Positions 1-6,932 of a DNA stretch of 9,958 nt are shown here, one piece after another. Under the pieces are notes generated by a model. The model saw nothing but the letters and a program-made list of their open reading frames with translations, had not been told where the DNA came from and made no database searches. Every line of letters begins with the position of its first letter. Positions within the stretch are counted from its first letter, which is position 1. Location of the stretch: NCBI GenBank assembly GCA_013289195.1, contig JABDAI010000044.1, forward strand, positions 1-9,958. The letters run 5' to 3'. Source of the stretch: Verrucomicrobiota bacterium (GTDB lineage: Bacteria; Verrucomicrobiota; Verrucomicrobiae; Opitutales; CG1-02-43-26). The position numbers were made by a program, and so were the translations under genes.

Positions 1-3
1 GAA

Positions 4-840
4 ATGCTTTTAGACGAATTAATATTCCTGAAACAACAAGGAGTTACTTCTATCTACCTACAAGATTCTACACTTCACGCATTCAAAACAACCTTTAATC
101 AACTTATATCTTCTGATCACCCAGAATCTTCTGCAAAAATAATATCCACGCCTATATCACTGCCAACTTCAGCATCAAGCCACATTGCATCGCATCAACC
201 ACAAATCGACCTTCCTGAAGGTGATAAAGAAGTTCAATGGAATTTTTTGCGCGATAAGGTCTTAAATTGTTCTATTTGCAATAGCCATATCAAAACAGGG
301 ACAAAAGTCGTTTTTGGCGTCGGCAATCTCGATGCCGATATTTTCTTCTGCGGTGAAGCACCTGGTGCTGACGAGGAAATACAGGGAAAGCCTTTCGTTG
401 GCAAAGCTGGACAATTACTGACAAAAATCATTCAAGCAATGGGCCTTCGCAGAGAGGATGTCTATATTGGAAATATCATGAACTGGCGCCCTGAAGTCCC
501 GGCTCTTTTCGGAAATCGTCCCCCAACTCAAGAGGAAATGAATTTTTGCCTTCCTTATTTAAAGGCGCAACTTACAATCGTTAAACCTAAAGTCATCGTT
601 GCCTTAGGGGCCACAGCCGTCAATGGTCTACTGGGAATTGATAATAAACGCAGAATGGGCGATATTAGAGGGAAATGGTTTGAATTCCAAAATGTCCCTC
701 TAATGGTCACCTTTCATCCCTCTTATCTTCTGCGCAACGATACACTCTATGCCAAACGTCAAGTCTGGGAAGACATGCTAAAAGTCATGGAACACCTTAA
801 TTTCCCAATTTCTGATAAGCAACGTATTTTTTTTCAATAG
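4..840 (+). CDS. Type 4-like uracil-DNA glycosylase (SPO1 DNA polymerase-related family)
   Basis: Predicted base-excision repair enzyme that removes uracil from DNA. The core starts near residue 87 with a CxxC pair (C89, C92). Motif 1 is GEAPG at 117-121, continuing to GKPFVGKAG (128-136). GNRPPT follows at 170-175 and C182 lies after it. Motif 2 is HPSYLLR at 238-244. These are the order and spacing of the Fe-S family 4 glycosylases. The usual second-pair cysteine (KCRP in typical members) is W161 here (NWRP), so only three of the four cluster cysteines are visible. Residues 1-80 form a helical start followed by a Ser/Thr/Pro-rich, probably flexible linker, which makes the protein longer (278 aa) than the usual ~200 aa. 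The ATG at position 4 is the first in frame, but only three upstream bases are visible, so the true start may lie outside the window. It could be a specialised subfamily with altered activity. Confidence 0.88.
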   Translation: MLLDELIFLKQQGVTSIYLQDSTLHAFKTTFNQLISSDHPESSAKIISTPISLPTSASSHIASHQPQIDLPEGDKEVQWNFLRDKVLNCSICNSHIKTGTKVVFGVGNLDADIFFCGEAPGADEEIQGKPFVGKAGQLLTKIIQAMGLRREDVYIGNIMNWRPEVPALFGNRPPTQEEMNFCLPYLKAQLTIVKPKVIVALGATAVNGLLGIDNKRRMGDIRGKWFEFQNVPLMVTFHPSYLLRNDTLYAKRQVWEDMLKVMEHLNFPISDKQRIFFQ

Positions 841-851
841 CTTTAGAGTGA

Positions 852-1111
852 TTTTATAATCGCGAAAAGTATTCTATTTATAAAAACGCGACCTCTCAAT
901 TTATAAAAACGCGGAGTTCTTATTTTAAAAAACGCGGATTGCGAATTTATAAAAACGCGGATGTGATTAAGGAATTAATTCGCATAAGATCAGGGAATCA
1001 ATAAAAAACGTGCCAAAAATTATAAAAAACGCGGACCTTGAATTGAAAAAAACGCGGAATATAAGTTTATAAAAACGCGAAGTTTTTATTTGCAAAAACG
1101 CGGATTTTTTA
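852..1111 (+). repeat. 23-bp iterated repeat array upstream of a DUF4143 ATPase gene
   Basis: Eight units of exactly 23 bp lie in two blocks of four (877-968 and 1020-1111). The conserved part of each unit is close to TTTATAAAAACGCGGA; the remaining 7 bp vary. The ACGCG cores start at 886, 909, 932, 955, then 1029, 1052, 1075 and 1098. The 51 bp between the blocks holds a degenerate unit (ACGTG at 1008). Another weak unit precedes the first block (TTATAATCGCG, 854-864). The array fills the 280 bp between the glycosylase stop and the ATPase start, and no gene is supported there. Fixed spacing with a variable filler looks like iterated protein-binding sites (iteron-like) in phase on the helix (about 2.2 turns). 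The function is not known from sequence. Confidence 0.9.
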
Positions 1112-1118
1112 ATTAAAT
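1090..1118 (+). promoter_or_regulatory. Candidate promoter of the first ATPase gene, overlapping the last repeat
   Basis: TTGCAA (1090-1095) and TTAAAT (1113-1118) are separated by 17 bp; each matches the sigma-70 consensus at 4 of 6 positions. The ACGCGGA core of the last repeat lies in the spacer. Transcription would start around 1125, next to the ATG at 1126, which would make the mRNA nearly leaderless and would fit the lack of a Shine-Dalgarno sequence. In AT-rich DNA such matches arise by chance, so the parallel with the second ATPase gene (8125-8153) is the main support. Confidence 0.4.
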
Positions 1119-1125
1119 AGTGAAT

Positions 1126-2355
1126 ATGGTAAAATTTGACCGTTGGAGTAAAGCATCCATTGAAAGTGTCCTCAAATATAGACGAATTGTTATTCTTGCT
1201 GGACCTCGTCAATGTGGGAAAACGACTTTAGCCAAAGAGTTTATTTCTGATAATACATTATATTGTACTTTAGATGACCCGGTCATGTTAGAAGCAGCCC
1301 AAAGCGATCCTGGGGGGTTTTTGAAACATACAAAAAATCTTATGATCATCGATGAAATTCAGCGAGCGCCTTTATTGTTAAACAGGATCAAAAAAATAGT
1401 CGATGAAGATACGCGCCCTGGCCAATTTCTTTTAACAGGATCATCAAATATACAATCACTTCCTGGAGTAACAGAGTCTCTCGCAGGTCGAATTAAAAAG
1501 CTTAGGTTACGTCCTCTCAGTGAAGGAGAAATTAAAGGAAAATCTCCAAAATTTTTAGAATGCGCTTTTGCCGGATTATTTGAAGATAATTATGCAAATG
1601 ATACTCAAGATGCTATTATTGATATTGCTTGTCGTGGCGGCTTTCCTGAAGCAGTCAAACTTGAAGAAAGACGACAACGGCTTTCATGGCATAAAGATTA
1701 TGTAGAATCCCTTATAGAAAGAGATCTTAAAGATATCTTAAACATTAGACGTCAAGATGCCATGCAAGAGCTTTTATTAGTCTTGGCATCCTGGTCGAGC
1801 AAATTTATGGATATATCCCACATTTGTTCAGGTCTATCGATTCAAAGACCTACTGTAGAGAGTTATATTAATGCTTTAGAAGCCTTATTTTTATTTGAAA
1901 GAGTTAGACCGTGGATCAAAACCGATTATGATCGTGTAGGAAAACATGCTAAACTTTTTATGACAGATTCAGGTTTGATGGCGTCGATACTTAATTGGCA
2001 TATCGACGATATTAAGTTTGATTCCGATAAACTCGGTAAACTTATAGAGACCTTTGTCTTTAATCAGTTAGCTGCTCAAATCGATTTAAGTGATCGGAAA
2101 TATACTCTCTATCAGTATCGGGATAGAGAAAAACGAGAAATTGATTTTCTTATAGAAAGAGAGGATGGCAGCCTATTAGGGATAGAAGTCAAAGCAGGTT
2201 CGGCAATTAATAAGAATAGCTTCAAAAATTTAATATGGTTTAAAGAGAATTTAGCCAAGGAAAAGCCTTTTTCAGGCATTGTCCTTTATACTGGAGAATT
2301 TTCTCTCTCCTTTGGCGATAAAATGTGGGCTGTTCCTATCTCAGCTTTATGGTAG
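1126..2355 (+). CDS. AAA ATPase with C-terminal DUF4143 domain (first copy)
   Basis: A 409-aa ATP-binding protein of the large, poorly understood AAA_14/DUF4143 family. Walker A is GPRQCGKTT at residues 26-34, Walker B is MIIDEIQ at about 73-79, and a sensor-like GSSN is at 105-108. The middle (about 160-260) contains a winged-helix-like stretch. The C-terminal DUF4143 part has REIDF near 337-341 and EVK at 354-356. This pattern of an acidic residue followed by ExK resembles the PD-(D/E)xK nuclease fold, and all the expected residues are present. GTG at 1120 is an alternative start two codons earlier; a stop at 1114 excludes anything further upstream. No Shine-Dalgarno is visible. The gene directly abuts the 23-bp array and ends 42 bp before the metal-binding protein gene. 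The cellular role is unknown; chromosomal members have been suggested to act in DNA transactions, and that is not testable here. Confidence 0.88.
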   Translation: MVKFDRWSKASIESVLKYRRIVILAGPRQCGKTTLAKEFISDNTLYCTLDDPVMLEAAQSDPGGFLKHTKNLMIIDEIQRAPLLLNRIKKIVDEDTRPGQFLLTGSSNIQSLPGVTESLAGRIKKLRLRPLSEGEIKGKSPKFLECAFAGLFEDNYANDTQDAIIDIACRGGFPEAVKLEERRQRLSWHKDYVESLIERDLKDILNIRRQDAMQELLLVLASWSSKFMDISHICSGLSIQRPTVESYINALEALFLFERVRPWIKTDYDRVGKHAKLFMTDSGLMASILNWHIDDIKFDSDKLGKLIETFVFNQLAAQIDLSDRKYTLYQYRDREKREIDFLIEREDGSLLGIEVKAGSAINKNSFKNLIWFKENLAKEKPFSGIVLYTGEFSLSFGDKMWAVPISALW

Positions 2356-2397
2356 AGCTTGACCTTTTCCCAAAATAGCGCACTCTTAAATTATTCT

Positions 2398-3336
2398 ATG
2401 AATTACTTTCTAAAGACAATAATAATACACAGTTTTTTTCTTTTTCTATCAGTTATACCGATTAATGCTTACGGAAATACCAAAACTTCCGAACCTCCAC
2501 TTCAAATTGTAGCCACTGATAGCATCATTGCGGATTGGATAAAAAACATTTCTAATAACTCCTTTCATTTAACTACTCTTGTAGGTCCGGATACCGATAA
2601 TCATACTTTTGAGCCCTCTCCTCAAGACAGTGTCGCGCTTTCCAAAGCGAATCTCATTTTTGAAAATGGTCTGGGTCTAGAATTTTGGCTCAATGGACTT
2701 TATAAGTCTTCCGAATCCAAAGCATCCCGTATAGCCTTAAGTTCTCATATCAAAAATCTCTTGAAAGCAAATTGCCATGGTCCCCATTGTAACCATGGCC
2801 AAGATTACGATCCTCATACCTGGCTAGACGTCACCAATGCCATTACCATGGTACAAATTATCACAGATACCCTCATCAATAAAAATCCTCAAAATGCTCA
2901 AACTTATCAGACCTTGAGCGAAAAATACATCGCCGAACTCAAATCCTTAGACGATTGGATTTTCCAGCAGGTGTCTCAAATTCCTTTGAATAATAGAAAA
3001 CTCATCACCAATCACAACTCCTTCGCTTACTTTGCAAAGCGCTATGGATTCACAATTCTTGGTGACATTTTAGGTTCTACTACCACAGAACACGTCGATC
3101 CCTCCGCTGCTCATTTTAAGGACTTAGTAAAAATAATTCGCAAAAATAAAGTTCCCGCTATCTTTGGTGAAAATATTCATAACAATGCGCTAGTCAATAA
3201 ACTCGCTAATGAAACTCATCTTCCTCAACCCAAATTACTTTATACAGAAGCACTGAGTAAAGAAGATGGACCGGCAAAAAACTATATTGAGCTTATGAAA
3301 TACAACGTAAAAACGCTTGTAGAAAATTTGAAATAA
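2398..3336 (+). CDS. znuA: Metal ABC transporter substrate-binding protein (ZnuA/TroA family)
   Basis: Captures Zn2+ or Mn2+ outside the inner membrane and passes it to the ABC permease. The ATG at 2398 is preferred over an in-frame TTG at 2359 because it gives a standard signal peptide: M1, a Lys at 6, a hydrophobic core (about 8-22), and cleavage near AYG (24-26). The 312-aa product shows the cluster A-I metal site in order: H69 in DNHTFEP, H140 in DPHTWLD, H206 in NHNSF, and an acidic ligand, probably E284 in YTEALS, where many relatives have Asp. A short His/Cys-rich loop (C126, H127, H130, C131, H133) sits just before H140 and resembles the His-rich loops of zinc-type members, which tips the choice to zinc. 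The stop overlaps the ATPase start by one base (TAATG). No convincing promoter or Shine-Dalgarno is visible in the 42-bp gap. Confidence 0.9.
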   Translation: MNYFLKTIIIHSFFLFLSVIPINAYGNTKTSEPPLQIVATDSIIADWIKNISNNSFHLTTLVGPDTDNHTFEPSPQDSVALSKANLIFENGLGLEFWLNGLYKSSESKASRIALSSHIKNLLKANCHGPHCNHGQDYDPHTWLDVTNAITMVQIITDTLINKNPQNAQTYQTLSEKYIAELKSLDDWIFQQVSQIPLNNRKLITNHNSFAYFAKRYGFTILGDILGSTTTEHVDPSAAHFKDLVKIIRKNKVPAIFGENIHNNALVNKLANETHLPQPKLLYTEALSKEDGPAKNYIELMKYNVKTLVENLK

Positions 3337-4076
3337 TGGCCAATCTGTATACTCCTTTACCCTACTGCTTGCGATGTTCAAAAAAACCGCTTCCAGGAAC
3401 TCCTGCGATTGAAATCAAAAATGTCTCTGCTAACTATCCGGGAGGCATTAGAAATGCCATTGATCACATCACATTCACTATTGAAACTGGAACCCGCGTC
3501 GCTCTCCTTGGCCCAAATGGTTCAGGAAAATCTACCTTACTGAAAGTCCTTTCTGGGCTGCTGCCTCCTTCTAGCGGCATAATCAAAATTTTTGGTCACC
3601 CAGTAGGCAAATGCTTTCATGAAGTCAATTACCTTCCACAGCGCAGTGAAATCGATTGGGATTTTCCCATATCTGTTGAAAAACTCGTTCTTACTGGCTC
3701 TTACATACATCTAGGTTGGTTTTTGCGACCTAAAAAAGAACATTTTGAGCGAGTCGATGGAGCTTTACAACTTCTTGGGCTAAACAACTTAGCTCATAGA
3801 CAAATTGGCCAACTCTCCGTTGGTCAGCAGCAAAGAGCGCTTCTGGCACGCGCTCTCGTCCATAACGCCCAACTCTACCTTCTCGATGAGCCTTTCAACG
3901 CTGTAGATATCGAAACACAAATTATTATGCGGGATACTTTTGATAAACTAAAACATGCCGGAAAAACTCTATTAATTGCAACTCATGAAAGAGAACATAT
4001 AGCAACCGACTATGACGATGCGCTTTTTATCGAAAATGGGAAATTAATAAAACAAAGCCTTTCTCACTCCTCATGA
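3336..4076 (+). CDS. znuC: Metal ABC transporter ATP-binding protein (ZnuC/MntB-like)
   Basis: Cytoplasmic ATPase that powers the metal importer. All ABC motifs are present in 246 aa: Walker A GPNGSGKST (59-67), Q-loop Q102 (YLPQRSEIDWDFP, a stretch typical of the metal-transport branch), signature LSVGQQQR (160-167), Walker B LYLLDEP (180-186), and the switch His H217 in ATHE. About 20 extra residues precede the normal domain start and contain a CxxC pair (C11, C14). An internal start is possible, but the ATG at 3336 overlaps the upstream stop in TAATG, which favours the full length and translational coupling. Its own stop overlaps the permease start (ATGA at 4073-4076). Substrate choice between Zn and Mn cannot be read from the ATPase. 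Confidence 0.92.
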   Translation: MANLYTPLPYCLRCSKKPLPGTPAIEIKNVSANYPGGIRNAIDHITFTIETGTRVALLGPNGSGKSTLLKVLSGLLPPSSGIIKIFGHPVGKCFHEVNYLPQRSEIDWDFPISVEKLVLTGSYIHLGWFLRPKKEHFERVDGALQLLGLNNLAHRQIGQLSVGQQQRALLARALVHNAQLYLLDEPFNAVDIETQIIMRDTFDKLKHAGKTLLIATHEREHIATDYDDALFIENGKLIKQSLSHSS

Positions 4077-4909
4077 TATTTCAATTCATACAAGAACCCT
4101 TTCAATATGCCTTCATGCAAAAGGCATTTATTGGCATTATCTTAGCCAGTATTAATTGTGCCGCCATTGGTTCCTATGTTGTCATTCGCCGAATGGCCTT
4201 TTTTGGTGAAGCCCTCACCCACACGCTCTTACCAGGAATAGTATTTGCCTACCTGCGAGGCATTCACCTATTTTGGGGCGCTCTTTCAGCAAGTATACTC
4301 ACTGCACTAGGGATCGGTCTCTTGACTTCACATAAAGAACTACGCCAAGATACGGCGATAGGCGTTGTCCTTTCATTGATGTTCGCAATCGGCATTATGA
4401 TGATGGGCATTGTACGCTCATTTCGCGACTTTAGCAGCATCCTTTTCGGAAGCATTTTGGGCGTTACTTCAGGAGATATACTCTTAACCGGCTCCATAAC
4501 TTTAATCGTTATCTTTAGTCTTTTCCTATTATATAAAGAATTAGAACTCTCTTCCTTCGACTATAATTACGCCAAACTCATTAGAATAAAACCCACTCTT
4601 CTACGCTATATCATTTTGCTACTGACAGCATTGAGCGTCGTTTCAGCAGTTCAAATGCTAGGCGCCCTCCTAACAACAGCTTTGCTCATAACACCCGCAG
4701 CTGCAGCGGCCCTCATTGCCAGAACATTTTTCTCGTTAATGCTTTTTTCTATCATTTTTGCTATCTTTGCAGGGGTACTTGGACTTTACTTATCCTTTTA
4801 CTTTCAAATTTCCTCGGGGGCCACTATAGTTGTCATATGCTCAACAATTTTTATAACCATCTGGATTTTTAAAGTTTTTTATAATCGCTGGCAAAGTTCA
4901 CAAAAGTAA
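4073..4909 (+). CDS. znuB: Metal ABC transporter permease (ABC-3 family, ZnuB-like)
   Basis: Integral membrane subunit forming the metal channel as a dimer. The 278-aa sequence has about eight hydrophobic segments and the family hallmarks: RRMAFFGEALTHTLLPG (39-55), the DTAIGVVLSLMFAIGI stretch (93-108) and GALLTTALLITPAAAAA (197-213). The coding region overlaps the ATPase gene by 4 bp (ATGA), which is classic translational coupling. Only one permease follows, as in the CT415–417-type chlamydial cluster, in contrast to the ytgABCD cluster with two permeases. The next gene starts 15 bp later, so the transcript probably reads through into the nucleotidyltransferase pair. Confidence 0.92.
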   Translation: MIFQFIQEPFQYAFMQKAFIGIILASINCAAIGSYVVIRRMAFFGEALTHTLLPGIVFAYLRGIHLFWGALSASILTALGIGLLTSHKELRQDTAIGVVLSLMFAIGIMMMGIVRSFRDFSSILFGSILGVTSGDILLTGSITLIVIFSLFLLYKELELSSFDYNYAKLIRIKPTLLRYIILLLTALSVVSAVQMLGALLTTALLITPAAAAALIARTFFSLMLFSIIFAIFAGVLGLYLSFYFQISSGATIVVICSTIFITIWIFKVFYNRWQSSQK

Positions 4910-4924
4910 TATCTAATCAGGGAT

Positions 4925-5233
4925 ATGCCATCAACAATTACAAGTTATACTTTTTTTAGGGAACTCGAATCTCTGCCTTTTGTAGAAGAAATTTGGCTTT
5001 ATGGTTCCAGAGCCAGACAGGATAATAAAGAACGCTCCGATATAGATCTCGCCATTGTTTGCCCCAAAGCTACCAATATGGAATGGCTTTCTATTATAGA
5101 AATTATTGATCATGCCGACACTCTACTAGAAATAGATTGCGTACGTCTAGATTCTCTGGGAAATACTAATTCATTAAAAGATAACATCTTGACCGAAGGA
5201 ATTTCTCTCTATAAATCTCATGGAAAACACTAA
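4925..5233 (+). CDS. mntA: MNT-type nucleotidyltransferase, putative antitoxin MntA
   Basis: A 102-aa minimal nucleotidyltransferase of the HI0073/MntA type. The signature GSx10DxD is exact: G27, S28, then D39 and D41 in SDIDLAI. A third carboxylate, D71 (EIDCV), is in the position expected for the metal-binding triad, so the active site looks intact. In characterised MntA–HepT pairs (type VII toxin–antitoxin) the enzyme adds AMP to a tyrosine of the HEPT partner and neutralises it. AGGGA sits at 4919-4923, only one base from the ATG, too close to be a normal Shine-Dalgarno. The gene lies 15 bp after the permease and overlaps the HEPT gene by 14 bp. The toxin–antitoxin role is inferred from domain pairing and motifs. 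Confidence 0.85.
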   Translation: MPSTITSYTFFRELESLPFVEEIWLYGSRARQDNKERSDIDLAIVCPKATNMEWLSIIEIIDHADTLLEIDCVRLDSLGNTNSLKDNILTEGISLYKSHGKH

Positions 5234-5558
5234 ATTAGAAATTGCCCAATCCAAACTTTCTGATGCCTTAGAACAGCTCGAAGAAGCAATCAAAGATCCT
5301 ATTGATTCACATCATCTTGCTATCGATGGAACTATTCAAAGATTCGAATTCACTTTCGAATTTCTTTGGAAATGGCTTAAATTAATTATCAGTGGAAAAG
5401 GCATTGAAGTCAATTTCCCTAAAGACGTTCTCAAAAAAGCTTATAAAACCAAAATGATAGAAGATGAATCCATCTGGTTACAAATGCTTAATGATCGAAA
5501 TCTTACTTCCCATACCTATAACAGCGACCTCGCAATATCCATTTATAATAAAAATTAA
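5220..5558 (+). CDS. hepT: HEPT-domain protein (HI0074 family), putative toxin HepT, short C-terminus
   Basis: All-helical partner of the preceding nucleotidyltransferase. The stretch W49-K54, the DVLKKAYKTKMIEDE region (69-83) and W86 are typical of the HI0074 (nucleotidyltransferase substrate-binding) family. The toxin motif Rx4HxY is complete: R93, H98 and Y100 in DRNLTSHTY. In studied systems this motif forms the RNase-like site, and the tyrosine is the AMPylation target. At 112 aa it is shorter than the usual ~130-145: translation stops after SIYNKN, where relatives continue with a final helix. Another frame continues past this point (about 5545-5600), reading IKYLNHSIPHKNR, so a recent frameshift is possible. 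The start overlaps the mntA end, implying coupled translation. Activity is uncertain because of the shortened end. Confidence 0.78.
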   Translation: MENTKLEIAQSKLSDALEQLEEAIKDPIDSHHLAIDGTIQRFEFTFEFLWKWLKLIISGKGIEVNFPKDVLKKAYKTKMIEDESIWLQMLNDRNLTSHTYNSDLAISIYNKN

Positions 5559-5591
5559 ATATCTAAACCATTCGATTCCTCATAAAAATCG

Positions 5592-6932
5592 ATGCTCGAA
5601 CAAGTATTTTCACAATTATCAACTATCGATACACTATATTGGCGTTATATAGGATTTTTTCTTATTGTCCTAGTAGGTGTTTATTTTAGTTATCGAAGTA
5701 ATCTTTATCAATTTCGTGTCTTAAGTCGTTTACCTGCAACAATTAAAATTTTAGCAGCCTATTCCAAGCGAAAAATGCCTGGTGTATCTCCTCTCCAACT
5801 CTATTTCGTTTCAATTGGAGGTATGGCTGGCCTAGGTAATATTGTAGCCATTATGACAACTATTCTTATTGGAGGTCCCGGGGCGCTCTTTTGGCTTTGG
5901 ATTGCAGCATTTGCAGGCATGATTATAAAGTATGCAGAAATTTATCTTGGGCTACGTTATCGCCGCCTTAATACAAGTAATGGATATGATGGAGGCCCTA
6001 TGTTTATTATTCCGGAGGCCTTTAAGGGGAAATTGGGACTCATTTTAGCTAATCTAGCCGCTTTTCTTTTATGCATTTATGGAATAGAAATTTTACAATT
6101 CACCATCATTATTGATAGCATCCATGATAGTTTTAATGTACCTAGAGAACTTACGATCATTTTATTTGTTTTATTGATCATTTACATTGGCATTGGTGGA
6201 GTAAAACGTCTTGCTGCCCTCTGCACTATGCTAATGCCAATATTTATAGTACTTTATGTTGGCATGTGTTTATGGGTCATAATTTTACATATTGAACAAT
6301 TGCCTGAGTTTTTTATTACCGTTTTTAAAAGTGCTTTTGTAGGACATGCCGCTATCGGTGGATTTTCAGGTAGTACAATCCTAATGGCAGCTCAACAAGG
6401 TGCTGCAAGAGCCGTCTATTCAGGCGATATAGCTATTGGCTTTGATTCTATTATCCAAAGTGAAACAAAAGCAAAAAACTTTCATTATCAGGCGCAACTC
6501 GCCATTGTCGCCGCCCTTACGGATACTTTCATTTGTACTTTAAGCATTACAATCATTTATTTATCAGATCTTTGGACAGAATTAACTTCTTATAAGCTTT
6601 CTGAATATGCAACGAAAGCCCTTTCTATGCATATTCCTTATTCTAAATATTTAATTTTAACAATAATTTTTCTCGCTGGCTTCACAACCATTCAAGCCTA
6701 CTTTACTGTTGGCCTTAAAGCAGCAAAATTTATTTCCCCACGCTATGGTAAATTGATTTATTTCTTATATGCTATATTTGCCTTCTGGTTTTTTGCTCAT
6801 TATGATCAATCCAAAATATCTGCCATTATGGGTCTTGCAGCAGGATTACTCATACTCATTAATATCTCCACAATTATACGTTTAAGAAAAGAAATAAGCT
6901 TTAAATTAAGATCTTCAAATCACTCAGATTAA
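5592..6932 (+). CDS. AGCS-family sodium:amino-acid (alanine/glycine) symporter, divergent
   Basis: Inner-membrane carrier that imports Ala/Gly-type amino acids with Na+. It has 446 aa with about ten hydrophobic segments and a normal family length. Family marks are GLGNIVAI (80-87), GGPGALFWLWIAAFAG (94-109, close to the AGCS signature, with L in place of the usual M in FWMW), KYAEIYLGLRYR (113-124), DGGPMF (133-138) and DTFICTLS (311-318). The normally conserved RGLFSNEAGxGS element is replaced by RAVYSGDIAIGFDS (273-286), so the substrate site may differ. No Shine-Dalgarno is visible before the ATG. TATAAT at 5544-5549 lacks a matching -35. It may be read from the upstream operon. The stop TAA (6930-6932) overlaps the convergent ATPase stop. 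Confidence 0.88.
   Translation: MLEQVFSQLSTIDTLYWRYIGFFLIVLVGVYFSYRSNLYQFRVLSRLPATIKILAAYSKRKMPGVSPLQLYFVSIGGMAGLGNIVAIMTTILIGGPGALFWLWIAAFAGMIIKYAEIYLGLRYRRLNTSNGYDGGPMFIIPEAFKGKLGLILANLAAFLLCIYGIEILQFTIIIDSIHDSFNVPRELTIILFVLLIIYIGIGGVKRLAALCTMLMPIFIVLYVGMCLWVIILHIEQLPEFFITVFKSAFVGHAAIGGFSGSTILMAAQQGAARAVYSGDIAIGFDSIIQSETKAKNFHYQAQLAIVAALTDTFICTLSITIIYLSDLWTELTSYKLSEYATKALSMHIPYSKYLILTIIFLAGFTTIQAYFTVGLKAAKFISPRYGKLIYFLYAIFAFWFFAHYDQSKISAIMGLAAGLLILINISTIIRLRKEISFKLRSSNHSD

Noticed and set aside
848..863. Hairpin GTGATT-TTAT-AATCGC as terminator of the glycosylase gene
   Set aside because: Only 6 bp with a wobble pair, no following T-run, and it overlaps the first degenerate repeat unit.
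877..1111. CRISPR array
   Set aside because: The period is 23 bp with only about 15 conserved bases and 7-8 variable bases; CRISPR repeats and spacers are each longer, and no cas gene is present.
967..1212. 81-aa open frame on the minus strand
   Set aside because: It is built from the antisense of the repeat array and the start of the ATPase gene, has low-complexity Lys/Phe-rich content and no recognisable domain.
2359..2397. TTG at 2359 as start of the metal-binding protein, or TTGACC there as its -35
   Set aside because: Starting at 2359 would place 13 polar residues before the signal peptide; no -10 hexamer lies 16-18 bp after TTGACC.
5342..5365. Repeated TTCGAATT in the HEPT gene
   Set aside because: It encodes the Phe-Glu-Phe repeats of a conserved helix, so protein sequence explains it.
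5544..5549. Perfect TATAAT as promoter of the symporter
   Set aside because: No -35-like hexamer at 16-18 bp upstream; the match also lies inside the AT-rich end of the HEPT reading frame.
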